Source of the DNA: Desulfurivibrio sp.
GTDB taxonomy: Bacteria > Desulfobacterota > Desulfobulbia > Desulfobulbales > SURF-16
DNA: 64,000 nt
Assembly (NCBI GenBank): GCA_003605035.1
Contig: QZKJ01000113.1
Coordinates: 1-64,000 of the forward strand
Direction: 5' to 3'
The notes below the pieces were generated by a model, which worked only from the letters and a program-made list of their open reading frames with translations, searched no databases and was not told the DNA's origin. Positions 17,731 through 26,567 of the stretch are shown one piece after another. The position numbers and the translations under genes were made by a program. Position 1 is the stretch's first letter. Each line of letters starts with the position of its first letter.

Positions 17731-18106
17731 TTGGTTCTCCTCATTTTATGAAACCTGTTGTTCCCCCAAACAGCAGGTTTCCCCTTTCCTCCTGCAGCCC
17801 ATCCTTAGCCGTGAAGCCTGCGGATGTCCCCTCCCGGAACGCTGCAAATAGTATCACTATTATAAGCAGTTTTGATGCCAGCTTGTGAGTAGTGTGATGG
17901 TTTTATGAAGAGTGAATGATTCCGAATTGTTATGGTTAGGTGTCGGAGGCGTTATCCGCATCCTGTCGCAACTTATCCTGGCTGGATATGGATTTTTACG
18001 GAAAAAATTCCAGTTTTACGGAAAAAGGGGATGGGGGTTGCGGGCGCTGGCACACAAAAAAAGAAGACTGGGTTGTTTTCCTTTTTTCAGAGAAAATTGC
18101 TCATCG
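17731..18106. other. Intergenic region between the two PEP-CTERM genes
   Basis: No gene seen. It holds GAAACCTG (17750-17757) facing CAGGTTTC (17774-17781) close to the start of the downstream minus-strand gene, and two direct copies of TTTTACGGAAAAA near 17993-18026. No convincing -35/-10 or -24/-12 promoter could be picked out by eye. Confidence 0.35.
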
Positions 18107-18138
18107 AAAAAAAACAGGAGGATTCAGTAATCCCTCCT
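18107..18138 (-). terminator. Intrinsic terminator of the second PEP-CTERM gene
   Basis: On the minus strand AGGAGGGATT pairs with AATCCTCCT (one bulged base) and is followed by GTTTTTTTT. It sits just after the stop codon at 18147. Confidence 0.8.
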
Positions 18139-18146
18139 CGATGGCA

Positions 18147-18752
18147 TCAGGCTTTTCTTACTTTTTTCCTCACCACCCCGGCGATTCCGGCGAGTCCTGT
18201 GCCGAACAGCAGCATGGTGGCGGGTTCGGGGACAGGAGAAGAATCTGGGGTCCAGAAGGTAAGGTGTGAGAGGCCTTTGTCAGATAGACCTGTTGTGTCC
18301 CAAGTATAGGCAGTACCAAGAGTAAGGGTAGCAACATAGTATAAATCAAAAGAGGTTCCAGTTTTAATGCTGTAGTATAACGAAGTTATTCTGCTTGAGG
18401 ACCACGTTCCCGAAATTGGCTCGCCGTCGCCGTTGTAGGTAAGGAAATTAACGGTAAATCCTCCGTCTATGCCATCTTCCCAATAAGAGGTGTCAGCGTC
18501 GTCGTCAAAGGCTATTTCGTATTTGGAGAGATAGGTGACAGGCGCTGGGACATCGGGATCGTTATCCTCGTTGTAAGCGGTGATAAGCGAATTGACAAGG
18601 ATACCATCCACATTGTCATTTGCTGTGCCAGTTCCGATGTACGTGCCATAAGGGGTGGCAAAACTGGTTTCCGCGCAAAATAAAACGAGCAGAACGCAAA
18701 TCACCACATTCCAGAGAGCGTTTTTTGTTCTTTCCATAATTTTTCTCGTCAT
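18147..18752 (-). CDS. PEP-CTERM sorting domain protein
   Basis: A 201-residue exported protein with a signal peptide (VVICVLLVLFCAETSFA), a beta-rich, Tyr/Thr/Asp-rich middle and the exosortase tail VPEPATMLLFGTGLAGIAGV plus RKKVRK. The tail matches the neighbouring PEP-CTERM protein almost exactly while the middle does not, as expected when the sorting signal is conserved and the cargo varies. The start could be this ATG or one five codons later (MERTKN); neither has a clear ribosome-binding site. Upstream is 295 bases of A+T-rich sequence without a gene. Confidence 0.85.
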   Translation of the reverse strand: MTRKIMERTKNALWNVVICVLLVLFCAETSFATPYGTYIGTGTANDNVDGILVNSLITAYNEDNDPDVPAPVTYLSKYEIAFDDDADTSYWEDGIDGGFTVNFLTYNGDGEPISGTWSSSRITSLYYSIKTGTSFDLYYVATLTLGTAYTWDTTGLSDKGLSHLTFWTPDSSPVPEPATMLLFGTGLAGIAGVVRKKVRKA

Positions 18753-19047
18753 AAAGAAAAGCGTTATTCGTTACGTTTAAGATATAAATTTGTGTAATTT
18801 GATAAAGCAATAAATATACCGAATTTTGAGAATGGTTATTTTTTTTGAATTTTCCATTAAATACAGCAGGTAATGATTCCTCCTCGATACTTGCGTCTTC
18901 GTGTTTTGCAGGTTTATTGTTCAGTTTTCTGGAAAAAAAACGTTTTTGCGGAATTTTTGTTTGTTGGAAATTTTATTGCATAAATGAGGAATGATTTTAA
19001 AATGATGCTTCCTGTGGAAAATATATTTATAAGCGTATCTTATTAAA

Positions 19048-19770
19048 ATGACGCAAGTTTATTTCATCCCCCTCATCTTTCTTGCCGCCGGCTTTACCCA
19101 GGGGATATCCGGCTTCGGCTCGGCCCTGGTGGCCATGCCGCTGCTGCTGCTTTTCCTGGATGCCAGAACCGCGGTGCCGCTCTGCATGCTGAACGGGCTG
19201 ATCATCACCGCCTTCCTTTCGTTGCAGCTGCGCAGGAATGTGGACTGGCGGAAGATCAGGCCCCTGGTTATCGGCTGTCTGCCGGGCATCTATGTGGGGG
19301 CGCGGTTTCTCAAGGAGGCGGACAGCGATCTGATCAAGCTGCTGCTGGGGGTAATGCTGGTCGGCTATGCCCTGTACAACATGTTCTGCAAACCCGGGCC
19401 GGGAACAGTCGCGCCTTTCTGGTCCTATATCGCCGGGTTCTTTACCGGCGTAATCGGCAGCGCCTTCAGCGCCGGCGGCCCGCCTACCATCATTTACACC
19501 ACCCTGACCGACTGGGACAAGGATGACATCAAGGCCACCCTGTCGGTGTTCTTCTTCACCACCGGCCTCATTATGGCCGGCGCCTATACCCTGGCCGGAC
19601 TGATAACCACCGCCGTGCTGCGCTATTTCTCCGTCTCCGCCGCCTTTGTCCTGCTGGGGGTGATGGCTGGCGCGTTCTGCTACGGCAAGGTGGCAAGGGA
19701 AACCTATCTGAAGATTATTCTCAATCTGCTGGTGGTGATGGGGGGGATGCTGATCTTTTCGGCGTGGTGA
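19048..19770 (+). CDS. TauE/SafE (TSUP) family permease
   Basis: A 240-residue inner-membrane protein with seven or eight hydrophobic segments. The two family repeats are visible: GFTQGISGFGSALVAMPLLL at the start and GVIGSAFSAGGPPTIIYTTL near residue 135. The family exports or imports small organosulfur or sulfite-type anions, or other small organic acids. No ribosome-binding site precedes the ATG; the upstream 40 bases are almost all A+T, so translation may be weak or leaderless. It converges with the GumN-like gene, eight bases apart. Confidence 0.88.
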   Translation: MTQVYFIPLIFLAAGFTQGISGFGSALVAMPLLLLFLDARTAVPLCMLNGLIITAFLSLQLRRNVDWRKIRPLVIGCLPGIYVGARFLKEADSDLIKLLLGVMLVGYALYNMFCKPGPGTVAPFWSYIAGFFTGVIGSAFSAGGPPTIIYTTLTDWDKDDIKATLSVFFFTTGLIMAGAYTLAGLITTAVLRYFSVSAAFVLLGVMAGAFCYGKVARETYLKIILNLLVVMGGMLIFSAW

Positions 19771-19778
19771 GGGGGTTT

Positions 19779-20663
19779 TCAGCGCTGCACCACCAGATAG
19801 CCCTGGCGGCGCAGCAGATCGACCAGGCTGTCCGGGCCGACCAGGTGACCGGCGCCTACCACCACCAGGGTCAACGGTTCGCGGCGCAGGATTTTTTCCA
19901 GCATGGGCAGCCAGTTTTTATTGCGCTGCAGTACCAGTCGCTTATACTGCTGCGGGTAGCCGGCAAAGCTTCTGGCGATCAGGCTGTACAGCTGGTCGCC
20001 GTCGCCGGTTTGCCAGGCGTTCAGCAGCTCGCCGGCCGACTGACCCGCCACCTGCAGATCATCCAGGGTCTGCAGGAGAAAATCCTCCTGCTCCTGGCGG
20101 GACTGGCTGTAAAAAAGGCTGAGCTGAAAATCCACTGATTCCAGGGGGATTATTTTCTTCTGGTCCTTTTTGGCCCTGGTGTAAAAATATTCATCCAGGC
20201 CGTAGCGAGCCAGAAAACCCATGCGCTCAAGATCAGTCACCGTAAGGGTCACGGCGCAGAGCCATGGCTTCATCCGGCTTATTTTGTCCTCCGGAATCTG
20301 CAGCTCGGCCATCTTCTGCTGCAGCAGCTGCCAGGTGCGGGGGCTGAGCTGCTGCTCCAGGGTCTGGCCGGCCGGCAGCCGGCCGTAGCGAAGGATTTTC
20401 TGCTGCATGGCCGGGGTGTCCATGTCGTCCATGTCCGTTTCAAAAACCACGGTGCCACTGGCTGCGTAAATCTCCTCCATCAGCGGCGGCAGGGGATAGG
20501 CGTCCTTCTGCAGCACATGGAGCGAGCCCAGCAGGTAGAGGGTATGCTCGCCTGCGCGCACCTGCCAGAGGATGTTTTTGGCCTGGGCCGGAACGGTGAG
20601 CAGCAGAATGAGCAGCAGCCAGAAAATGATGACGGCTGCGCGGCGGCAAGGGCTTGGGTTCAT
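19779..20663 (-). CDS. TraB/GumN family protein
   Basis: A 294-residue protein with an N-terminal signal or anchor helix (VIIFWLLLILLLTVPAQA). The family motifs are present: YLLGSLHVL near residue 44, the acidic FETDMDD, and VVVGAGHLVG near the C-terminus. The GxxH and GAGH motifs suggest a metal-dependent hydrolase of the Tiki/TraB type, and an exported or periplasmic peptidase-like role has been proposed for relatives. Last gene of the asnS operon; its start overlaps the Dus stop by four bases. Confidence 0.88.
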   Translation of the reverse strand: MNPSPCRRAAVIIFWLLLILLLTVPAQAKNILWQVRAGEHTLYLLGSLHVLQKDAYPLPPLMEEIYAASGTVVFETDMDDMDTPAMQQKILRYGRLPAGQTLEQQLSPRTWQLLQQKMAELQIPEDKISRMKPWLCAVTLTVTDLERMGFLARYGLDEYFYTRAKKDQKKIIPLESVDFQLSLFYSQSRQEQEDFLLQTLDDLQVAGQSAGELLNAWQTGDGDQLYSLIARSFAGYPQQYKRLVLQRNKNWLPMLEKILRREPLTLVVVGAGHLVGPDSLVDLLRRQGYLVVQR

Positions 20664-21628
20664 GGGGTTTCTCCTTGTTGCTGCGGCAGCCAGGCGCCAT
20701 GGGCGAAGATTTCCCTGGTGAATTCCCGGTAAGGTTCGAGTTTTTTCATTTTCTGGATTTTTTTCAGGATCTTTGTCCCATCGGCAAAGGAGGCGGCCAG
20801 ATAAAACCAGAGCCCTTTCAGGCGGCCCAGCACCGGCGAGGGGCCGGAGAGCATGTCCTGGTAGCAGGCCAGCAGCTCCTCGTGGAAGGCGGCCAGGGTG
20901 GCGCGCGGATCAGCCGGCAGCGCCAGCTGCTTGATGCGGGCAGGGAGAAAGGGGTCTGCCAGGGCGCCGCGGCCGATCATCCAGCTCCGCACCGTGGGGA
21001 AGCGCGCGGCCAGCCGTTGATAGTCCGCCAGACTGGTGATATCGCCGTTATACACCAGCGGATGGCGGCAGAGTTCCGCGCTGCGGGCGAAGGCGTCCAG
21101 ATCAACCGCGCCTTCATACATCTGGATGCCGGTACGGGGATGGATAATCAGCTCTTTTAAGGGAAATTTGTTGAAAACAGGCAGCAGGGCCAGGATCTCC
21201 CCGGCATCCCGGCGTCCCAGCCGCGTTTTTATGGAAATGGCCAGCGGCAGCGCCTGGATCTGGTCGAGAAAGGCCTCGATCCTGTCGGGAAAAGGCAGCA
21301 GCCCTGACCCTCGCATCTTGTTGGCCACCATGGGGTAGGGGCAGCCCAGGTTCCAGTTGACCTCGGTGTAGCCCAGCTCGGCCAGCAGCCGGGAGGTGGC
21401 CATGAAGTGCTCGGCATTTTTGGAGAGAATCTGCGGCACCACCGGCAGCCGGGGGTTGTTTTCCGGCAGCAGATCCCGGAGTTTGGCCGCTTTGACCCTG
21501 CTGCCCTGAAAGGTGGAGATAAAGGGAGCCACCGCCCGGTCAAAGCCCGGAAAGAAACGGACGAAGAGGTCCCGGAAGGCCGCCTCGGTGATGCCCCGCA
21601 GGGGAGCCATGACCAGGGTGGGGCTCAT
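20660..21628 (-). CDS. tRNA-dihydrouridine synthase family protein
   Basis: A 322-residue FMN-dependent TIM-barrel enzyme that reduces uridine to dihydrouridine in tRNA. Visible motifs are MAPLRGITEAAFR at the N-terminus (FMN binding), NLGCPYPMVANKMRGSGLL with the catalytic Cys and a following Lys, IKTRLG, IHPRTGIQMYEG, VYNGDI and GRGALADPF. The pattern resembles the DusC-type branch more than DusA or DusB, but the position modified cannot be fixed by eye. Overlaps with both neighbours (four bases each) show tight co-translation. Confidence 0.92.
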   Translation of the reverse strand: MSPTLVMAPLRGITEAAFRDLFVRFFPGFDRAVAPFISTFQGSRVKAAKLRDLLPENNPRLPVVPQILSKNAEHFMATSRLLAELGYTEVNWNLGCPYPMVANKMRGSGLLPFPDRIEAFLDQIQALPLAISIKTRLGRRDAGEILALLPVFNKFPLKELIIHPRTGIQMYEGAVDLDAFARSAELCRHPLVYNGDITSLADYQRLAARFPTVRSWMIGRGALADPFLPARIKQLALPADPRATLAAFHEELLACYQDMLSGPSPVLGRLKGLWFYLAASFADGTKILKKIQKMKKLEPYREFTREIFAHGAWLPQQQGETP

Positions 21629-22362
21629 GGCGCTGCCTGCTGCAGGGCGGCCTGCCGGTCATATTCCCTGAGGATGTCGCTGGTGATGTCAAAGCGTGCC
21701 TCGTTGTAAAAGACGCTGCCGGAATTTTTGTTGAGTATGTGGGTGAAGCCCTTTTCCCCGGCATATTTTTCGACAATGGCCTGGATCTCGGCAATGACGT
21801 GGCTGACCATTTCCTTTTCAAGCCGGTCAAGCTGTTCGGTCTGGCCGGCCAGGCGCATCTCCTCGAATCGTTCCCTGGCCTCGCGGCCGCGCCGTGACTG
21901 GTTGAGCACCTGCTGGATATCAATGACGCCAATGCTCTGCCTGGGAAGATCCGGCTGGGTTCCTTTTGCACTGTTTTTCCAGGGGATTTTCTGCTGGCCC
22001 GGTTCGATGAGCTTTTTTTCATCGAGTTTTTTTCCATCCGTCGGCGCCGTCTGCGGGCCGGAATTTTCCCTGAGCAGGGAGTGGTAGACCCAGCCGCTTT
22101 TTGCCAGGGAAGGCACCTCCACCTTGACCCATTCCTGCCGGCGCTCTGTGGCCAGCACCCGGGTATCCCTGCGCAGCGGGGCGATGATAGGCGCGGTATC
22201 GGCCGGGCTGCTGCGCAGGTTGGCGTCTTCGATGATCACCGCGCCGGCGGCAGGGGCCGCGGCCGCGACCGTTGCCGGCAGGACGAGCAGGAGGAGGGTG
22301 AGGAGAAAATATTTAACGCTGGCCATGGTCATATCATTGAGAAAGTTATGCGGCAAGGCCAT
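21625..22362 (-). CDS. SH3 domain plus OmpH/Skp-like chimera
   Basis: A 245-residue exported protein. After a signal peptide (YFLLTLLLLVLPATVAAAA), residues about 40-97 are a bacterial SH3 domain (DANLRSSPADTAPIIAPL, WVYHSLL). A polar linker leads to an OmpH-like part from about residue 142: IGVIDIQQVLNQSRRGREAR, a charged helical hairpin, and a last strand-like segment ending near SDILREYDR. OmpH/Skp proteins are periplasmic chaperones for outer membrane proteins, and SH3 modules bind peptidoglycan or peptides. The ATG overlaps the asnS stop (TAATG), but an internal ATG at codon 11 or 13 would give a neater signal peptide. Confidence 0.8.
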   Translation of the reverse strand: MALPHNFLNDMTMASVKYFLLTLLLLVLPATVAAAAPAAGAVIIEDANLRSSPADTAPIIAPLRRDTRVLATERRQEWVKVEVPSLAKSGWVYHSLLRENSGPQTAPTDGKKLDEKKLIEPGQQKIPWKNSAKGTQPDLPRQSIGVIDIQQVLNQSRRGREARERFEEMRLAGQTEQLDRLEKEMVSHVIAEIQAIVEKYAGEKGFTHILNKNSGSVFYNEARFDITSDILREYDRQAALQQAAP

Positions 22363-23753
22363 TACATCGCGGTCGAGCCGGGGGTGCGGGGAAAGGCGAT
22401 GACGTCGCGGATATTGGCCATGCCGGTGGCAAACTGGATCATCCGCTCAAAACCCAGTCCGAAACCGGCGTGGGGCACGGTGCCATAGCGGCGCAGATCA
22501 AGGTACCACTGGTAACTGGCGAGATCAATGCCCGCCTCCTCCATGCGCGCCGAAAGCACTTCCAGGCGTTCCTCGCGCTGGCTGCCGCCGATGATTTCGC
22601 CGATGCCGGGAAAGAGGATGTCCATGGCCGCCACGGTTTTGTTGTCGTCGTTGACCCGCATGTAAAAGGGCTTGATGGTTTTCGGGTAATCAATGACAAT
22701 CACCGGCCGCTGAAACAGGGTTTCGGCCAGATAGCGCTCGTGCTCGGACTGCAGATCAATGCCCCAGGCAACCGGGAAGGTGAACTCCCGGCCTGATTGT
22801 TCCAGCTCTTTGACCGCATCAGTGTAAGAGAGACGGACAAAGTCATGCCGCAGCACATTGTCGAGTCTGGCCGGCAGGTCCTTGTCGATGAACCGGCTGA
22901 AAAGCTCCAGCTCCTCGGCGCAGTTCGCCAGGCAGTCGGCGATGAGAAATTTGAGCAGCTCCTCGGCCAGGTCCATGTCCCCCTCCAGGTCACAGAAGGC
23001 CATTTCCGGCTCCAGCATCCAGAATTCGGCCAGATGGCGGCTGGTGTTGGAATTTTCCGCCCGGAAGGTGGGGCCGAAGGTGTAGACGTTGCCCAGGGCC
23101 AGGGCATAGGCCTCGGCCTCCAGCTGGCCGCTGACCGTCAGGCTGGCCGGCCGGCCGAAAAAATCCCGGCTGAAGTCAACCGCGCCGTTGGCCAGCGGCA
23201 GCTGCTGCAGATCAAGGGAGGTGACGGTGAACATCTCGCCCGCCCCTTCGCAGTCGCTGGTGGTGATCACCGGGGTGTGGATCTGAAAAAAACCGCGCTG
23301 CTGGAAAAACTGCTGGATGGCCCAGGACAGCCTGCTGCGCACCCTGGCCACTGCCCCCAGGCTGTTGGTGCGGCCGCGCAGATGGGCCACGGAGCGGAGA
23401 AACTCGAAGGAGTGGCGTTTTTTCTGCAGGGGATAGCTTTCCGGCGGGGCCCAGCCGTAAACTATGATTTCCCGGGCGTGCAGTTCCACCTCCTGGCCCT
23501 TGGCCGGCGAGGCGACCAGCTGGCCGCGGGCGGCAATGGCGCAGCCGGTGGAGAGCCGGCTGACGTCGGTATGGTAATTGGCCAGTGTTTCAGGGGCAAT
23601 GACCTGCAGGCCGGACAGGCTGGAGCCGTCGGTCAGGTCGAGAAAGGAGAGGCCCTTGGAATCCCGTTTCGATTTCAGCCAGCCCTGGACGCAGATGTCC
23701 CGGTTGAGCGGTTTTTCCGTGAGGATGGTTTTAATGCGCGGTGTTTTTTCCAT
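22362..23753 (-). CDS. asnS: Asparagine--tRNA ligase
   Basis: A 463-residue class II aminoacyl-tRNA synthetase, the normal length for AsnRS. The N-terminal OB-fold reads ICVQGWLKSKRDSKGLSFLD. Motif 2 is FRAENSNTSRHLAEFWMLEP and motif 3 ends in GFGLGFERMIQFATG. FRAENSNTSRH with the downstream AEFWM is typical of AsnRS rather than AspRS. It charges tRNA-Asn with asparagine in the cytoplasm. First gene of a four-gene minus-strand operon with an SH3-OmpH protein, Dus and a GumN-like protein. The isochorismatase-fold gene is divergent, 180 bases away. Confidence 0.96.
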   Translation of the reverse strand: MEKTPRIKTILTEKPLNRDICVQGWLKSKRDSKGLSFLDLTDGSSLSGLQVIAPETLANYHTDVSRLSTGCAIAARGQLVASPAKGQEVELHAREIIVYGWAPPESYPLQKKRHSFEFLRSVAHLRGRTNSLGAVARVRSRLSWAIQQFFQQRGFFQIHTPVITTSDCEGAGEMFTVTSLDLQQLPLANGAVDFSRDFFGRPASLTVSGQLEAEAYALALGNVYTFGPTFRAENSNTSRHLAEFWMLEPEMAFCDLEGDMDLAEELLKFLIADCLANCAEELELFSRFIDKDLPARLDNVLRHDFVRLSYTDAVKELEQSGREFTFPVAWGIDLQSEHERYLAETLFQRPVIVIDYPKTIKPFYMRVNDDNKTVAAMDILFPGIGEIIGGSQREERLEVLSARMEEAGIDLASYQWYLDLRRYGTVPHAGFGLGFERMIQFATGMANIRDVIAFPRTPGSTAM

Positions 23754-23933
23754 GTTGACAAAAGGGTAGAATTGCTTTGATCTGTAAGGGGTTTATGAAA
23801 GTCGGCGCCGCTTCGCAATTGCCCGTGCCGGAGCCGGACTTCCATGGTTCGTTGCGGCTGGCCAGCAGGTAGTTTGTCCGGCTAATGTCCCCATCTTAAT
23901 CATTTTTATCAGTTTTTAACAGGAGAATAGAAA

Positions 23934-24491
23934 ATGGCAATAACGAAAAGACTGGAGCCGGCCCGTTGCGGTCTGCTGGTTGTCGATATTCAGGAGAGGA
24001 TGATGCGGGTGATCCCCGAGCGGGAGGAGGTGGTGAAAAACAGTGTGCTGCTGCTGAAGGCTGCGCGGATTCTCAAACTTCCCGTGGTCGCCACCACCCA
24101 GTACGCGGCCAGGATCGGCGAGCTACTGCCGGAGATCAGCGCGGAAATGGGGGAGATCCGGCCACTGGACAAGCTTGAGTTCGGCTGTTTCGACAACCGG
24201 GAGGCCCTGGCGGCAATCCGCGCCTGCTCCGCGGTTGACAGCTGGATCGTCTGCGGGGTGGAAACCCATATCTGCATCTACCAGACCGTGCTGGGCGGCC
24301 TGCGGGAAGGCTATGCCATGTGGGTGCCGGCGGACGCGGTCAATTCCAGGGCGGTGAAGAATTATCAGACCGGCCTGGAGAGGATCCGGCAGGTCGGCGG
24401 GGCGGTGGGCAATACGGAAATGATCATTTATGAGCTGCTGCAGCAGGCCGGCACCCCTGAGTTCAAGGCCATGCTGCCCTTTATCAAGTGA
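23934..24491 (+). CDS. Isochorismatase-family cysteine hydrolase
   Basis: A 185-residue single-domain enzyme. The Asp-Lys-Cys triad is visible: D18 in LLVVDIQ, Lys in PLDKLEFGCF (about residue 82), and Cys in GVETHICI (about residue 115). A cis-peptide-type VETH precedes the nucleophile as in nicotinamidase-like and isochorismatase-like enzymes. The real substrate (nicotinamide, a carbamoyl compound, isochorismate) cannot be told. AGGAG lies eight bases before the ATG. It precedes, but is probably not in one operon with, motB. Confidence 0.9.
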   Translation: MAITKRLEPARCGLLVVDIQERMMRVIPEREEVVKNSVLLLKAARILKLPVVATTQYAARIGELLPEISAEMGEIRPLDKLEFGCFDNREALAAIRACSAVDSWIVCGVETHICIYQTVLGGLREGYAMWVPADAVNSRAVKNYQTGLERIRQVGGAVGNTEMIIYELLQQAGTPEFKAMLPFIK

Positions 24492-24604
24492 GGCGGGAAA
24501 TGAATTTTTTTGGCGGGGCGGCACGATTTTATTTGAGAAGAACGGCTGATTTCCGATAGGTTGGAATGAGCTTTCATTGGTTTTCCGGACCGGAAAGGAG
24601 AGAG

Positions 24605-25513
24605 ATGACAGACCAGCCAGGGCAGATGGATACCCCGCGGGAAAGTAAGGCCGGCAGGGAAGAGACAGCCGGCGCCGCGCCCGGCCAGCGGCAGGGGCAG
24701 GGGAATGGGCGGCCCCTCAGGATGGTCCGGCCCAGAAGGGACGGAGGCCGGCGGATCTCCGCCTTCCAGCAGGAGGTGCAGTGGGAGAGCGGCATGCGGG
24801 TGTATGACGAGGCCGCGTTTGAACGGCTGCGCATGCCCCGCGCTCCCCATTGGTCGGTGGTCTGGTCTGATCTGATGATGACCATGTTCATTCTTTTTGC
24901 CGTACTCTATATCTACCAGTCGGCCAACCGGGAGGTGCTTTTCGAAAAGGTGCCCACGCCTGATGTCAGCACCGGCAGTCGCATCAACGACCAGGGGCCG
25001 CTTGAACCCTTCAGCGAGTCCGGTGACCATCGCCTGGCGCGCCTGTATGATCTGAGCCGCCAGGTGCTCGCTGAGGACGGCATGCGCGACATTGCCAGGG
25101 TGGATCTGGCGCCGGATAAAACGGTCAGAATCATCCTCACCGCTGATCTGCTCTTTGCCAGCGGCAGCGCCGAGATCAGGGACAGCGCCCGACAGGCCCT
25201 GCAGAAGATCATTCCCCTGGTTGCCCAGACCCCGAATATGATCAATGTGGCGGGGCATACGGATGATCTGCCGATCCATACCCCGGAGTTTCCCTCCAAC
25301 TGGGAGCTGTCCCTGGTGCGGGCCAGCCGGGTCGCCCGCTTCCTGATGCAGGAGACCCGGCTTGACGAGAACAGGTTTTACGTCAGCGGCTATGGCGCCA
25401 CCCAGCCGGTGGCGGCCAACGATACCCTGGAGCACAGGGCGGCCAACCGCAGGGTGGAAATCATCCTGACCAAGGAAAAACCCTCTGCCGTGGCCCCGGA
25501 AGGCGGTCCATGA
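24605..25513 (+). CDS. motB: MotB-like flagellar stator protein with long N-terminal extension
   Basis: About 302 residues from ATG 24605 (GGAGAG just upstream). The first 80 residues are a polar, Gly/Arg/Gln-rich extension. Then comes one membrane helix with the essential proton-path aspartate, D89 in WSDLMMTMFILFAV, a plug/linker region, and a C-terminal OmpA-like peptidoglycan-binding domain (VAGHTDDLPIHTPEFPSNWE and FYVSGYGATQPVA). MotB usually has only 15-30 residues before its helix, so the extension is unusual. motA follows with a four-base overlap, the reverse of the usual motA-motB order. Together they form a stator that drives the flagellar rotor. Confidence 0.9.
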   Translation: MTDQPGQMDTPRESKAGREETAGAAPGQRQGQGNGRPLRMVRPRRDGGRRISAFQQEVQWESGMRVYDEAAFERLRMPRAPHWSVVWSDLMMTMFILFAVLYIYQSANREVLFEKVPTPDVSTGSRINDQGPLEPFSESGDHRLARLYDLSRQVLAEDGMRDIARVDLAPDKTVRIILTADLLFASGSAEIRDSARQALQKIIPLVAQTPNMINVAGHTDDLPIHTPEFPSNWELSLVRASRVARFLMQETRLDENRFYVSGYGATQPVAANDTLEHRAANRRVEIILTKEKPSAVAPEGGP

Positions 25514-26340
25514 AAAACCAGAACATCATCGGCCTCATCTGCTGCACCATGCTGTTTCTGGCCGGCTTTGTCTTTCCCGGCAATGTGGCGCTGTATTTCA
25601 ACCTGTCCGGCGCCCTGGTGGTGCTGGGCGGCACCTTCGGCGCCACTCTGATCACCTACCGGCTGGAGCGGCTGAAGATTGTCTACAAGGTGCTCGTATC
25701 CTCGTACCGGACGAAAACCAAGACCCCGGAGGATATTGTCGAGATCCTGGTGGATCTGTCGGTGAAATCAAAGTTCCAGGGGATTCTCTCCCTGCAGGAG
25801 GACGAGGAGGAAACCAGCATCCTCTTTCTGCGCCGGGCTCTGGGCCTGCTGGTGGACGGCTACCGGGGCAAGGTGATCCGCGATATCCTCAATACCGAGA
25901 TGTATTTCTTCAAAATGCGGCGCGAGGACTGCGAACGGGTGATCCGCACCATGGGCGAGCTGTTTCCCTCCTTCGGACTGGTGGGCAGCGTGGTGGGATT
26001 GATCGGCATGCTGGCCGGGGTGGGGGACAGCAAGGTTATTCTCGCCACCGTGCCCATTGCCCTGACCTCTACCCTCTACGGCGTGGTGCTGGCCAATTTC
26101 TTCTGCGTGCCCTTTGCCGGCAATATCCGGGAAAGAACCGACCAGGAACTGCTGCTGCAGAAGATCATCATGGAAGGCGTCATCGCCATTGAGAGCGAGA
26201 TGGACCCCCGCAGTCTGGAACGCAAACTGCACTCATTTGTCACCCCCTCCTCCCGCAATGTACAGCTGGTATCCCTGAAGAGGATTCAGGAGCGGTTCCA
26301 CATCAACAATGAAAGAGAAGAAAAAAGCAACTTCATGTGA
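25510..26340 (+). CDS. motA: MotA-like flagellar stator protein
   Basis: A 276-residue MotA/TolQ/ExbB-family protein. Membrane segments are near residues 5-24, 29-48, 150-170 and 180-200. The cytoplasmic domain between them has the charged residues that contact the rotor (LRRALGLLVDGYRGKVIRDI). The family core PSFGLVGSVVGLIGMLAGVG and PIALTSTLYGVVLANFFCVP is clear. It pairs with the preceding MotB-like protein. ATGA overlap means coupled translation. The next gene is 227 bases away, a PilZ protein that might adjust motor function. Confidence 0.93.
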   Translation: MKNQNIIGLICCTMLFLAGFVFPGNVALYFNLSGALVVLGGTFGATLITYRLERLKIVYKVLVSSYRTKTKTPEDIVEILVDLSVKSKFQGILSLQEDEEETSILFLRRALGLLVDGYRGKVIRDILNTEMYFFKMRREDCERVIRTMGELFPSFGLVGSVVGLIGMLAGVGDSKVILATVPIALTSTLYGVVLANFFCVPFAGNIRERTDQELLLQKIIMEGVIAIESEMDPRSLERKLHSFVTPSSRNVQLVSLKRIQERFHINNEREEKSNFM

Positions 26341-26567
26341 TGAACCGCCGCTCTTTCCCTGTCTTCCCCCGTTTTCTGCCGTTGATTAAATAGTGTTGTT
26401 AAAACGAAACGTTAGGCGGAGGCTGGCCTGTCATCTTGACGCTAAAATCTGGTCAGGAATTTTTTTTGTCAGGTGTTTACGGGTAATTGCTTGATTTTTT
26501 GAATGAAATTTTCGTAACATTATTCTGATTGCTTTTGGCATGACAGCGGAAACAGCGGAGGAAGACA

